Below are positions 16,516-26,417 of a DNA stretch of 64,000 bases, piece by piece; the first letter of the stretch is position 1; each line of letters opens with the position of its first letter. The position numbers were made by a program, and so were the translations under genes. The notes under the pieces are model-generated. The model was not told the origin of the DNA, made no database searches, and worked only from the letters and a program-made list of their open reading frames with translations. This DNA comes from Sandaracinaceae bacterium (GTDB taxonomy: Bacteria > Myxococcota_A > Polyangia > Polyangiales > Houyiibacteriaceae). The stretch covers positions 744,001 to 808,000 of the forward strand of contig JADJJE010000001.1 of the NCBI GenBank assembly GCA_016706685.1, read 5' to 3'.

Positions 16516-18342
16516 ATGACGGCCGCCGCGCAGACACCCGCGAAGCGTCGCTCACTGCGGCCCGCGTGGCTGCGCGGCTACGACCGTGCGGTGCTGCGCG
16601 CGGACGTCATCGCGGGGGTGATCGTGGCGGCTGTGTTGATCCCGCAGGCCATGGCCTACGCCACGCTGGCGAACCTGCCGCCCATCGTGGGGCTCTACGC
16701 CGCCGCCGCCGCGCCGTTGTTCTACCCGCTGCTGGCCAGCTCACGGCGCCTGGCCGTGGGGCCGGTGGCGCTCGACTCCATGCTGGTGGCGGGCACGCTG
16801 GCCACGCTCGGTGCCGTGGCCGTGGCCGACCGCGTGGCCTACGGCGTGCTGCTGGCGCTGATGGTGGGCGCCATCCTGTTCGTGCTGGGCGTGCTGCGCT
16901 TCGGCTTCGTGGCCAACTTCTTGTCGCGTCCGGTGGTGCTGGGCTTCACCGCAGGCGCGGCGCTGCTGATCGCCAGCGGCCAGGTGGGCCCGCTGATGGG
17001 CATCTCGCTGCCCACGGGCCAGGGGCTGCACGCCGTGGTGTGGGCTGCCGTGAAGGGGGCGAGCGGGGCCCACGTGCCCACGCTAGTGGTGGGGGTGGTG
17101 AGCGTGGCGCTGCTGCTGGCGCTGCGGAAGCCGTTGCCGCGCGCGTCCTCGCCCATCGTGCTGGGTGGCGCGCTGGTGGTGTCAGCGCTGCTGCACCTCG
17201 AGGACCACGGCGTGCGCGTGGTGGGCGAGCTGCCGCGCGGGCTGCCCATGCCCGCCGTGCCCGGCTTCGACTTCCTGGCGAGCGCCCCGTACGAGATCCT
17301 GGTGCCCGCCGCGCTCACCATCGCGCTGGTGGCGTTCACCGAGGCCATCGCCACGGCGCGCGCCATCGCCGAGCCGGGCAGCGTGGTGCGCCCTAGCCAA
17401 GAGCTGGCTGCGCTGGGCGTGTCCAACCTCGCGGCGGGCCTCTTCGGCGGCTACCCGGTCACTGGCGGGCTGTCTCGCTCGGCCATCAATGCGGGCGCCG
17501 GGGCACGCACGCCGCTCGCGGGTGCCGTGACGGCGCTGCTGGTGGCCCTGGCGCTGATGGTGGCGACGGGCGCGTTGTACGCGCTGCCCATGGCCAGCCT
17601 GGCCGCGCTGGTGATCGTGGCGGTGCTCAAGCTCATCGACGTGGCCGCCGCCAAGCGCATCGCGCGCACGAAGCGTGGCGACGCGGTGGTGCTCGGCCTG
17701 ACGTTCGTGGCCACCGCGCTGCTGGGCGCACAGACGGGGCTCTTGATCGGCGTGGCGCTGTCCGTGGGCGCGTTCTTGATCAGCACGTCGAAGCCGCACT
17801 TCGCGGTGCTGGGACGGCTCCCGGGCACGGAGGACTACCTGAACGTGGAGCGTCACCCGCACGCGGTGCAGGAGCCCGGCGTGGTGGTGCTGCGCATCGA
17901 CGCGCAGCTGTACTTCGGCAACGTGACCTTCTTGCAGGACTGCGTGCGCGGCATCGTGAGCGAGCAGGGCGTGGCCATGCACACGCTGGTGATCGAGGCG
18001 GCCGGCGTGAACCAGCTGGACAGCGCGGCGGCCGAGACGCTGGACGCGTTAGATCGCGAGCTCGAGGGGCGCGGGGTGCGGTTGCTGCTGACGCACGTGA
18101 AGGGACCAGTCCGTGACGTGCTGGCGCGCACCGACATGCTGCTGCGCATGGCGCGCACCGGGCGCATCTACTTGGGCACCCACGAGGCGGTGATGAAGGC
18201 GGCCAGCGGGGAAGAGCTGATTGGGCGCGACCCGGAGAAGGACCCGGACCCGCGCGCGTTGGCCGACCGCGTGGGGTGTGGAGAGACGGCGCGGCGGCTG
18301 ATCCCGAGGGAGGGACGGCACGGCGAGGGCAGCGGGATTTAG
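16516..18342 (+). CDS. SulP-family anion permease with STAS domain
   Basis: This is a 608-residue inner-membrane transporter. The N-terminus (LRPAWLRGYDRAVLRADVIAG) and the signature AAVLIPQAMAYATLANLPP are diagnostic of SulP permeases. About 10-12 hydrophobic helices follow to residue 430, including GYPVTGGLSRSAIN. Residues about 450-570 form a cytoplasmic STAS domain (VVVLRIDAQLYFGNV; LVIEAAGVNQLDSAAAETL). SulP proteins move sulfate, bicarbonate or other anions. The gene is third in the pmpA-pmpB operon next to persulfide oxidation, so sulfate or sulfite handling is the likeliest role, though bicarbonate transport cannot be excluded. Confidence 0.92.
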   Translation: MTAAAQTPAKRRSLRPAWLRGYDRAVLRADVIAGVIVAAVLIPQAMAYATLANLPPIVGLYAAAAAPLFYPLLASSRRLAVGPVALDSMLVAGTLATLGAVAVADRVAYGVLLALMVGAILFVLGVLRFGFVANFLSRPVVLGFTAGAALLIASGQVGPLMGISLPTGQGLHAVVWAAVKGASGAHVPTLVVGVVSVALLLALRKPLPRASSPIVLGGALVVSALLHLEDHGVRVVGELPRGLPMPAVPGFDFLASAPYEILVPAALTIALVAFTEAIATARAIAEPGSVVRPSQELAALGVSNLAAGLFGGYPVTGGLSRSAINAGAGARTPLAGAVTALLVALALMVATGALYALPMASLAALVIVAVLKLIDVAAAKRIARTKRGDAVVLGLTFVATALLGAQTGLLIGVALSVGAFLISTSKPHFAVLGRLPGTEDYLNVERHPHAVQEPGVVVLRIDAQLYFGNVTFLQDCVRGIVSEQGVAMHTLVIEAAGVNQLDSAAAETLDALDRELEGRGVRLLLTHVKGPVRDVLARTDMLLRMARTGRIYLGTHEAVMKAASGEELIGRDPEKDPDPRALADRVGCGETARRLIPREGRHGEGSGI

Positions 18343-18356
18343 GGGGGCGCAGTCCG

Positions 18357-18495
18357 TGAGTCGAGTCCGAGTCGAGTCGAGTCGAGTCGAGTCGAGTCGA
18401 GTCCGAGCCCGAGTCCGAGTCCCAGCCCGAGTCCGAGTCCGAGTCGAGTCGAGTCCGAGTCCGAGTCCGAGTCCGAGGCCGAGTCCGAGGCCGAC
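18357..18495. repeat. GAGTC/GAGTCC microsatellite
   Basis: About 139 bp is built almost entirely of GAGTC (5 nt) and GAGTCC (6 nt) units with occasional GAGCCC or GAGGCC variants. The first half is mostly 5-mers, the second mostly 6-mers. It starts 14 bp after the SulP stop codon and ends about 105 bp before the FG-GAP lipoprotein gene. Every unit carries a GANTC site. All frames stay open through it, but nothing supports translation. Confidence 0.9.
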
Positions 18496-18600
18496 CAGCG
18501 AACACCCGACACGAGCGGGCGGCCCCTGATTGCTCGCACGATCTTGCGACGGGTATGCCGCCGAGATACCTTCAGCGCCGATACAAGGAGAGTGGAGACG

Positions 18601-20319
18601 ATGACTACCAAGCGCAGCCCCCGAAGCGTCCTGATTCTTTCCCTGGCCCTCGGCGGCCTGGTGGGCGGCTGTGGAGGTGACGCAGCTGGCAACGACGCGG
18701 GGACCGACGGGGCCATCGCGTGCCTGGTCAACCAGTACGTGGAGGACGCTGCGTGTGTGGCCTGTCCACCGGGTACGAGCAACCTTCCCGGCGACAGAAC
18801 ATCGGGGGGTGACACCATCTGCGATCCGCGACTTTGCGAGGAGGACGAGCGCGTCCAGGCGAACGCCTGTACGCCATGCCCTGCCAACACTTTCAACGAT
18901 GCCGGCGACGACGCTTCCATGTCGGATACAAGCTGCGAAGACGCCTGTGAGGTCGCGCTGGGCCTGCCCTGCGCAGATTTCGCGGAGGCATACGTCAAAG
19001 CCTCGACCGTGGACGAGGCCGATCGGTTCGGTCGGTCGGTCGCGCTCGACGGCGACACGCTCGTGGTAGGGGCCCCCGATGAAGACGCAGACACCGGGAT
19101 TGACGGGACGCAGAGCGACGATACGGCCGTGGACAGTGGCGCTGTGTACGTGTTCACACGCGTCGGCGCGACGTGGACTCAGCAGGCGTACCTCAAGGCA
19201 TCCAACGTCCAAGGCAGCGATAGATTCGGGTTCACGGTAGCCGTGTCCGGCGACACGATCGCAGTGGGTGCGCCAGGTGAAGATAGCGCGGCCCCAGGAG
19301 TCAACGGTGACGAAGCCGACAACTCACTCGAGTCCACCGGCGCAGTGTACGTGTTTACGCGGAGCGGAGCGTCCTGGAGCCAACAAGCCTACCTGAAGGC
19401 GTCGAATCCTGACTCGACGGACTCTTTCGGAGTCGCATTGGGACTCTCCGGTGACACCTTGGCCGTCGGTGCCAACTGGGAAGACAGTACGGCCACGGGG
19501 GTCAACAACGATGAAACAGACGACACGGCTGTGCAGAGTGGCGCCGTGTACGTATTCACCCGCTCATCAAACACGTGGAGCCAGCAGGCCTATCTGAAGG
19601 CGTCCAATACCGACGCGGGCGACGAGTTCGGGACGGCTCTTGCACTCGACGGAAACACACTCGCGATCGGAGCCTGGGAAGAGGACTCGGCCGCGACAGG
19701 AGTAGACGGCAGCGAGTCCAGCAACGCGAGCGAGACGAGCGGCGCTGTGTACGTCTTCACGCGGAGCGGTGTCACGTGGACGCAGCAAGCATACTTGAAG
19801 GCATCCAACACGATGGTCGGCGCGCAGTTCGGGTTTTCCGTCGCGCTCTCCGGTGACACCGTAGCGGTAGGGGCGCCAGAGCATCAGACCGGAGCAGTCT
19901 ACATCTTTGGCCGCAGTGGCGGTGTTTGGAGCCAGCAGGCATTGCGTACTGCCAACAGACCCGCCGACGCCTTTGGCTACTCAGTAGCACTTTCGAACAC
20001 CATGCTCGTGGTGGGCGCACGTACCGAGAGCCGTGGTGGCTCTGGTCTCAACGACGACCCGCCGTTCGCCACAATCGAGGCGAGCGGAGCCGTCTACGTG
20101 TTCACGCAAAGCGCCACTTTGTGGTCCCAACTGGCCTACATCAAGGCATCGAATCCAGACCCATTCGATCAGTTCGGATTCTCCGTGGCCGTATCCGGAA
20201 GCACGATCGCCGTTGGTGCCACCAACGAGGACAGCGCTGCCACTGGCCTCAACGGCAACGAGGCCAACAACGACGCCCTCGACAGCGGCGCTGTCTACGT
20301 GCGCTTGCTCGCACCGTGA
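18601..20319 (+). CDS. FG-GAP repeat lipoprotein
   Basis: This is a 572-residue protein with signal peptide VLILSLALGGLVGGC (lipobox VGGC) and a Cys-rich stretch (CVACPPGTSNLPG; CTPCPANTFNDAG) like the ephrin-receptor/TNFR-type repeats of myxobacterial surface proteins. About seven 55-65-residue FG-GAP repeats follow, of the form YLKASN...FG..VALSGDTLAVGA.EDS...GAVYVFTR..., expected to fold as a seven-bladed propeller. The ATG at 18601 is preceded by a purine-rich ribosome-binding stretch (AAGGAGAGTGGAGACG). GC content is visibly lower and wobble positions more relaxed than in neighbouring genes, which hints at transfer or relaxed selection. Adhesion or ligand binding is inferred. Confidence 0.85.
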   Translation: MTTKRSPRSVLILSLALGGLVGGCGGDAAGNDAGTDGAIACLVNQYVEDAACVACPPGTSNLPGDRTSGGDTICDPRLCEEDERVQANACTPCPANTFNDAGDDASMSDTSCEDACEVALGLPCADFAEAYVKASTVDEADRFGRSVALDGDTLVVGAPDEDADTGIDGTQSDDTAVDSGAVYVFTRVGATWTQQAYLKASNVQGSDRFGFTVAVSGDTIAVGAPGEDSAAPGVNGDEADNSLESTGAVYVFTRSGASWSQQAYLKASNPDSTDSFGVALGLSGDTLAVGANWEDSTATGVNNDETDDTAVQSGAVYVFTRSSNTWSQQAYLKASNTDAGDEFGTALALDGNTLAIGAWEEDSAATGVDGSESSNASETSGAVYVFTRSGVTWTQQAYLKASNTMVGAQFGFSVALSGDTVAVGAPEHQTGAVYIFGRSGGVWSQQALRTANRPADAFGYSVALSNTMLVVGARTESRGGSGLNDDPPFATIEASGAVYVFTQSATLWSQLAYIKASNPDPFDQFGFSVAVSGSTIAVGATNEDSAATGLNGNEANNDALDSGAVYVRLLAP

Positions 20320-20347
20320 CCGCGCATCAGGGACGCGGCGCTGGGAT

Positions 20348-20707
20348 TCAGAAGCTCTTCCCGTCGACCATCTGCACGGTGACTGCGTCGAGGTCGAAGC
20401 CGTCGAGGCAGCGCACGTTGATGGCGATGATCGGGGAGCCGTCGCGCCGCGTGCCGCGGGCGAACGACCCCACGCCACAGGTCTTGCAAAACAGGTGGTG
20501 GATGGTGTGCTTGTTGAACGTGTAGTCCGTGAGGTGGTCCTCGCCCGACAGGAGGGTGAACGCGTCGGGGGTGACGAAGGAGAGCAGCGTGCCCTTCTTG
20601 GAGCACATCGAGCAGTTGCAGCCCATCCCGGTGTCGGCCGCGATGTTCACTTCGTAGCGGACCTTCTGACAGTGGCAGCCGCCGGCGTGGAGCGTGGGTT
20701 CGGTCAT
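20348..20707 (-). CDS. GFA-family (CENP-V/DUF636) zinc protein
   Basis: This 119-residue protein has the complete zinc-binding cysteine pattern of the glutathione-dependent formaldehyde-activating (GFA) family: GGCHCQKVRYEV, CNCSMCSKKG and FCKTCGVGSF, followed by the typical INVRCLDGFD end. The family is named for glutathione-dependent formaldehyde activation, but most members have no proven activity. It converges on the FG-GAP gene. It is divergent from the hydrolase gene, whose start is 43 bp away, so the two may share a promoter region. Confidence 0.88.
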   Translation of the reverse strand: MTEPTLHAGGCHCQKVRYEVNIAADTGMGCNCSMCSKKGTLLSFVTPDAFTLLSGEDHLTDYTFNKHTIHHLFCKTCGVGSFARGTRRDGSPIIAINVRCLDGFDLDAVTVQMVDGKSF

Positions 20708-20749
20708 GCGGCCGATGGTGCCACAGAGAACCCACCTTCCGATGAGCCG

Positions 20750-22273
20750 ATGGCGGCGCTCGCGGCTGCTACATTCCGTGGCGTGGGTATCGCTCGCATC
20801 CTCCTGCTCGTGCCTCTCCTCGTGCTCGCGCTGGGGTCGGGGTGCCGCGATGGCTCGCACCGGCCGACGCTGCCGCGTGGGAGCGCGCCGCGGTTCGAGC
20901 TCGGCCGGTGTGAGGCCCAAGTCCCGGAGGGCGCTCAGGTCGAGTGCGGGACGCTCATCGTGGCCGAGGACCGTGACGCGGAGGTGTCGCATGAGGTGCG
21001 GATCGCGGTGGCCATCTTCCGCAGCGGCGCGTCGGCTCCTGATGCGAGCCCAGCGGTGTTCCTCCCGGGCGGCCCAGGCGACGGCGGCCTCGATCGGCTG
21101 GACTACTTGTATGGGTTGTCTGCGCCGGTGCGGGCCAGGCGTGACCTGATCGTGCTCGACTATCGGGGTGTTGGCCGGTCGTCCCCTTCGCTCGTGTGCA
21201 CCGAGGGCGGCGGTGATGAAGGTGAACGCATCGAGCGCTGTCGCGAGCGCTTCGAGCGCGTGCCCGTGGATCTCACCGCGTACTCGAGCGCCGACATCGC
21301 GCGCGACCTCGCGGACCTCCGCACCGCGCTCGGCGTGCCTTCGCTGCATCTGATCGGCAGCTCCTACGGGACCAGGGTGGGCCTCACCATGCTGCGCGAC
21401 TTTCCGGAGGTGGTGGGCAGCGCGAGTCTGGACGCGGTGGCGCCGCCCGAGGTGGACCTCTTCGAGACTGCGCCCCTGACGTTCGACCGCGCCTTCACGC
21501 GCATCCTCGAGTCGTGCGCGGCGGATGCCACCTGCGCGGGGGCGTTTCCTTCGCTCGCCCAGGATCTCGACGTGGTCCTCGAGCGCCTCGCCACCCATCC
21601 CCCCGACATCTCCTTCACCGTCGATGGCCAGCTGCAGCCCGCGGTGCTGGACCGGTCGCTCTTCATCGGGCTGCTGCTGCGCGCGTTCACGCCGGCGCTC
21701 CTCGGGACGGTCCCGGCCATCATCCACGCCACGGCCATCGAAGACTATGCGCCGCTCATCGCGTTCGGCGAGCTCGCGCCGCGCACGGGCACGCGCTATC
21801 CGTTCGCGTTCGGCATGCATCTGTCGGTGCAGTGTGCGGAGGAGGTGCCCTTCAGCTCCGCCGCAGATGCCGAGGCCATCTCGAGCGCGCATCCGCGCTT
21901 TGCGTTCATCAGCGCATACCGCGTGGCCGCCGAGCGGTGCGAGCACTGGGCGGAGCTCACCGTGGACCCGCGGGAGGACGAGCCGGTGGCCAGCAACGAA
22001 CCCGTGCTCTTCCTGAGCGGCGACTTCGACCCCCTGCTGGACCCCGCGTGGGCCGAGGACGCCCGCGCTTCGCTCCCCACGAGCATCCACCTGCTCTTTC
22101 CGAACGCCGCGCACGGCGTGCTCCACACAGACTGCGGCTGGCAGGCGGTGTCGGCGTTCATCGACGCGCCCGATGAGCTCCCCACGCACCCATGCGCGGC
22201 CGAGGCGTCTCCTCCGCCGTTCGTCGTCGATCCCGGACCGCTGCTGCGCGAGATGCTCGAAGCGAGACCGTGA
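20750..22273 (+). CDS. Exported alpha/beta hydrolase, TAP/proline-iminopeptidase-like
   Basis: This is a 507-residue predicted lipoprotein. The signal region VGIARILLLVPLLVLALGSGC ends in a lipobox; a GTG at 20783 is an equally good start. The hydrolase core has an oxyanion segment FLPGGPGDGG, the DYRGVGRS loop, the nucleophile elbow GSSYGT, a late Asp in LSGDFDPLLDP and the catalytic His in NAAHGVLH. This is the arrangement of secreted peptidases of the S33/tripeptidyl aminopeptidase type with a C-terminal TAP-like domain. The substrate is probably short peptides, but esterase activity is possible. Confidence 0.85.
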   Translation: MAALAAATFRGVGIARILLLVPLLVLALGSGCRDGSHRPTLPRGSAPRFELGRCEAQVPEGAQVECGTLIVAEDRDAEVSHEVRIAVAIFRSGASAPDASPAVFLPGGPGDGGLDRLDYLYGLSAPVRARRDLIVLDYRGVGRSSPSLVCTEGGGDEGERIERCRERFERVPVDLTAYSSADIARDLADLRTALGVPSLHLIGSSYGTRVGLTMLRDFPEVVGSASLDAVAPPEVDLFETAPLTFDRAFTRILESCAADATCAGAFPSLAQDLDVVLERLATHPPDISFTVDGQLQPAVLDRSLFIGLLLRAFTPALLGTVPAIIHATAIEDYAPLIAFGELAPRTGTRYPFAFGMHLSVQCAEEVPFSSAADAEAISSAHPRFAFISAYRVAAERCEHWAELTVDPREDEPVASNEPVLFLSGDFDPLLDPAWAEDARASLPTSIHLLFPNAAHGVLHTDCGWQAVSAFIDAPDELPTHPCAAEASPPPFVVDPGPLLREMLEARP

Positions 22274-22332
22274 CACCCGCGCGGTAGCCATTCGTGCGAA
22301 GCTCCGCATCCCATGTACTGCGGAGGTTCCGT

Positions 22333-23490
<1,158 letters not shown>

Positions 23491-23518
23491 GGACGACGAG
23501 GACGACTTCTTGCCATAG

Positions 23519-23941
23519 TCACTGCGGCCCGATGCGCGGCTGAGCCAACTGGCCCGCCTGGCTGTCGGGTGTGGCCGCAGGGGGCGCTGGCGGAAGCTCG
23601 GCATCCACAGAGCTGATGACCGTGAGGAACGCGAGCACCGCCTCGAGGTCGCCCTGGCTCAGGTACTCCTCGCTGATGCCAGGCATCGCGGTGTTGCCCT
23701 CCCGAATCTGCCGCCGCATCTGCGCGGGCGACCAACGGTACCCGCGTGGGTTCACCCTGCCCGCATGGCAGGGGTTGCAGAAGGTCGAGAAGATGGAGCC
23801 GCCGAGCGCGATGTCACGCGAGGCGACGGGGCCCTCATAATCGATGGATGATGGCATCGCCGCTGGCGCATGGACCGGCGCACACCCCGCCACGAGGATG
23901 ACCACCCAACCGCTCACTCCGATTGCGAACCTACCCACCAC
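23519..23941 (-). CDS. Mono-heme cytochrome c lipoprotein
   Basis: This is a 140-residue protein from a GTG start at 23941 (second GTG at 23938). The signal FAIGVSGWVVILVAGC ends in the lipobox VAGC. The heme site is CNPCH (FCNPCHAG), and the distal Met is in TAMPGIS. The length and the SQGDLEAVLAFLTVI helix fit class I cytochrome c. A Pro/Ala-rich tail follows. It would act in periplasmic electron transfer. It is transcribed toward the poly-C-containing gene and away from a membrane-protein gene starting 95 bp upstream. Confidence 0.85.
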   Translation of the reverse strand: MVGRFAIGVSGWVVILVAGCAPVHAPAAMPSSIDYEGPVASRDIALGGSIFSTFCNPCHAGRVNPRGYRWSPAQMRRQIREGNTAMPGISEEYLSQGDLEAVLAFLTVISSVDAELPPAPPAATPDSQAGQLAQPRIGPQ

Positions 23942-24036
23942 TGACCTCGACGACGAGGCTACAGCGGTCGTCCTGCGATGACAACACGGTGCCGAGCGGG
24001 GAACGTTCCGCAGGAGCAGGAGCGTTGGCCGCTGAG

Positions 24037-25422
24037 ATGACCGAGTCCGCCGACGACACGCTGCCCGCTCCGCGCTCCCTGTGGGAGCTGCTGCGGTCCT
24101 CGCTCGGCATCGGCGTGGTGCTCGGGGTGGTGGCCGTGGTGGCCGTGCCCGCGTGGGTGTGCTTGATCGGGATCGCGCCGAGCACCGTGGCCGCGGTGGC
24201 CCTGATGCGCGCGCAGCTGCAGCTGGCCGTCCCCGGCGCACAGCCCGAGCCTGTGGACGGCACCGGCATCGGCTGGCGCTGGGTGCACGCGGGGGCGTGG
24301 GTGTTCGTGGGCGTCGCGGGCTACATCGCGGCGGTGGCGTGCGCGAGCGCGCTGGCCGGGCGGCTCACGTGGAGGGACCCGTCGTCGGACCCGGGCACCG
24401 CGGCGCTCACCCTGACGCTGGCTGCGGGGTATTGCGGGGCCGTCACGCCGTTCGCGTTCGTGCCGTTCGTGATCCTGGACGTGCGGCGTCCGCACCGCCT
24501 GTCCGATGTGCTGGTGACGTCGGTGGGGCTCGCCACGCGCGACTTCCTGCCGCTGCTGGGCGGGGCGGTGTTCGCGGGGCTCATGCTGGGCGTGCCGCTG
24601 TGGCTGGCGACGGCGTACTGGCAGCTCGGCTGGATGCTGGTGTGGGTGCTCGCGCCGTGGCTCACGAGCGGCATGATGGTGCATCGCTACGCGCGCCTGT
24701 CGGCCACGCTCCCCATGGACCCGCGTGAGGGCCAGCTGCCCACGGCGGGGGTGCTGATGCTGGGGGCATGGGCCGCGCTCGCGACGGGGATGGCGCTCGC
24801 GCTGACGCACCTCGGCACGGGGCGCGGGTGGCTCGCCTGGTCGGGTGAGACGCCGGGGCTCGCGCTGGTCTTCGGTGTGCTCGGGCTCGCATGGGTAGCC
24901 GTGGTGGTGGTGCTGACGCGCGCGTGGTCACGAGCCCGGGCGGTGCGCTGGGTACTCAGCGGGCACGGGAGCGCGACGGCCGCGTTCACTGGCGAGCTGC
25001 TGCTGCAAGACGGTGCGGCGCTGGTGGCCACGCAGGCTGGCTTGCGGGTGGAGGGCAATGTGTGGGTGGTGGGTCGCGAGGCGCGCCTCCAGGTGCCACC
25101 CGGCGTGCACGAGACGCCCCACGCGCTCGAGCTGCGGCCCGATGCGCTCGCCCCCGGCGCGAGCGTCACCGTGGTGGGGACGTTCCGCGCCATCGCTCAG
25201 CCGGGCCTGCGGGGTGCATCGCTGGACTGGCCACGGCGCGCGTCGTTGCTGGTGGGGGACTACCGCGAAGCCCGCGCCACCCTCGCGCGGCGCGCCGCGC
25301 GGTCCACCATCGCGCTGCTGCTGCCCATCACCCTGCTCGCCACGGTCACGGCCGGCGCCCTCATGCTGGACGCTCGACAGAACGTCTTCCTCAACGACCC
25401 GTCCTGGTTCTTCCCACGTTGA
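24037..25422 (+). CDS. Multi-pass membrane protein of unknown function
   Basis: This 461-residue protein has about eight hydrophobic segments, for example GIGVVLGVVAVVAVPAWVCL, WVFVGVAGYIAAVACAS, LLGGAVFAGLMLGVPLWLA, LVFGVLGLAWVAVVVVL and a C-terminal STIALLLPITLLATVTAGAL. Between the last two is a soluble domain of about 150 residues with beta-strand character (VWVVGREARLQVPPG, ASVTVVGTFRAI), reminiscent of E3-ligase-like modules of other predicted membrane proteins, but no catalytic motif was found. The ATG at 24037 opens the hydrophilic N-terminus MTESADDTLPAPRS. Isolated gene; no function assigned. Confidence 0.7.
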   Translation: MTESADDTLPAPRSLWELLRSSLGIGVVLGVVAVVAVPAWVCLIGIAPSTVAAVALMRAQLQLAVPGAQPEPVDGTGIGWRWVHAGAWVFVGVAGYIAAVACASALAGRLTWRDPSSDPGTAALTLTLAAGYCGAVTPFAFVPFVILDVRRPHRLSDVLVTSVGLATRDFLPLLGGAVFAGLMLGVPLWLATAYWQLGWMLVWVLAPWLTSGMMVHRYARLSATLPMDPREGQLPTAGVLMLGAWAALATGMALALTHLGTGRGWLAWSGETPGLALVFGVLGLAWVAVVVVLTRAWSRARAVRWVLSGHGSATAAFTGELLLQDGAALVATQAGLRVEGNVWVVGREARLQVPPGVHETPHALELRPDALAPGASVTVVGTFRAIAQPGLRGASLDWPRRASLLVGDYREARATLARRAARSTIALLLPITLLATVTAGALMLDARQNVFLNDPSWFFPR

Positions 25423-25563
25423 AGCCGCTCGAGGGCGTCAGCGCCGAGCGAGGCCCGCGTGCAGCCCGCGCCGCTGGAGCGCCCGTGGAAGCCTCGGAGG
25501 CGGAGGTGAAAGAATTCAACAGGCCGAAATGGGTCGGAAACACGGCCTCCCCAGCATGGAGAG

Positions 25564-26328
25564 GTGTCTTCCCGTGCACCCTTCGGCCGCCGTCACTACC
25601 TCCTCGGAGGGGGGCTGTCCGTGCTCGTACACGGGGCTGCGCTGTTCGGATGGTCTGGGACGCAGCCGAGCCAACCGGCCGAAGAGGAACTGCGCGCGGG
25701 CGTGATCTGGCTCGAGACGGCGGCGTCTCTTGGCGGTGCGATCGGGGAGCAGCCCGCGTCGCCGAGGCCCGGCGAGTCGGGGTCCCGTGTTGCCGCGCGC
25801 GTCGCTCGCCGTCCCCACCACGCCGCGCCGCCGCGCACTCCGACCGTCCACGAGACCACGGGGGAGACACAGGAGGTGTCCTTGCCGGCGGCCCCGAGCG
25901 CGGCGGCGCAGCCAGCCGGGGCACCCGAGGGCGTCGGCGCCACGATTGGTGCCTCGGGCGCGGGGACCGGGTATGGCTCGACCGATGCCCGTGCTGGCTC
26001 CGGACTCGCTGCCGGGGGCGACGCTGGGGCCGCCGGGGGAGCCCCCGTCCAGGGACCGCGGCTCCTCGCGGCGGGGAACCCTTGTGCCGGGTACTTCCCG
26101 CCGGGGGCGCACGTGGCCCACGGTCGCGTGCAGGTGGAGGTGGAGGTGAGCGCCAACGGTCGGATCGCCGCCACGCGCGTGATGGCCGAGCAGCCGCTGG
26201 GCGAGGGGTTCGCTGGGGCAGCACGCGCGTGCGCCGCCGACCGCTTGCAGTTCGCGCCTGCACAGACGTCGCAGGGGACACCGGTGGCGGGACACGCACG
26301 GCTGCTGCTGAGCTTCGATCGCAGCTGA
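25564..26328 (+). CDS. TonB-like energy-transducer homologue
   Basis: This 254-residue protein has one N-terminal membrane anchor (YLLGGGLSVLVHGAALFGW) and a long Pro/Ala/Gly-rich spacer (about 60-165). A compact C-terminal domain (RVQVEVEVSANGRIAATRVM ... FAGAARACAADRLQFAPA) matches the TonB C-terminal fold, in which a strand-turn-strand (V.V.V..NG.I...) precedes a helix and an (L/F).F.PA motif. TonB proteins pass proton-motive energy to outer-membrane receptors. The start is a GTG at 25564 preceded by GGAGAG. No ExbB/ExbD or receptor gene is adjacent, so the partner is unknown. Confidence 0.68.
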   Translation: MSSRAPFGRRHYLLGGGLSVLVHGAALFGWSGTQPSQPAEEELRAGVIWLETAASLGGAIGEQPASPRPGESGSRVAARVARRPHHAAPPRTPTVHETTGETQEVSLPAAPSAAAQPAGAPEGVGATIGASGAGTGYGSTDARAGSGLAAGGDAGAAGGAPVQGPRLLAAGNPCAGYFPPGAHVAHGRVQVEVEVSANGRIAATRVMAEQPLGEGFAGAARACAADRLQFAPAQTSQGTPVAGHARLLLSFDRS

Positions 26329-26417
26329 CGGCGCCCTGAACAGTCAGATTGTTTCCGATATATTTCCGATCGGTGTCTTGACAGTTTCCGCACGCCGACC
26401 AAAGGTACGACTCAGGC

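Noticed and set aside
18049..19212. Long minus-strand frame translating the GAGTC tract into Asp-Ser and Arg-Thr repeats
   Set aside because: A microsatellite free of stops stays open in several frames at once; the frame also runs antisense across the SulP and FG-GAP genes.
26377..26410. Promoter for the small exported protein gene at 26418
   Set aside because: TTGACA is present, but no acceptable -10 box lies 16-18 bp downstream.
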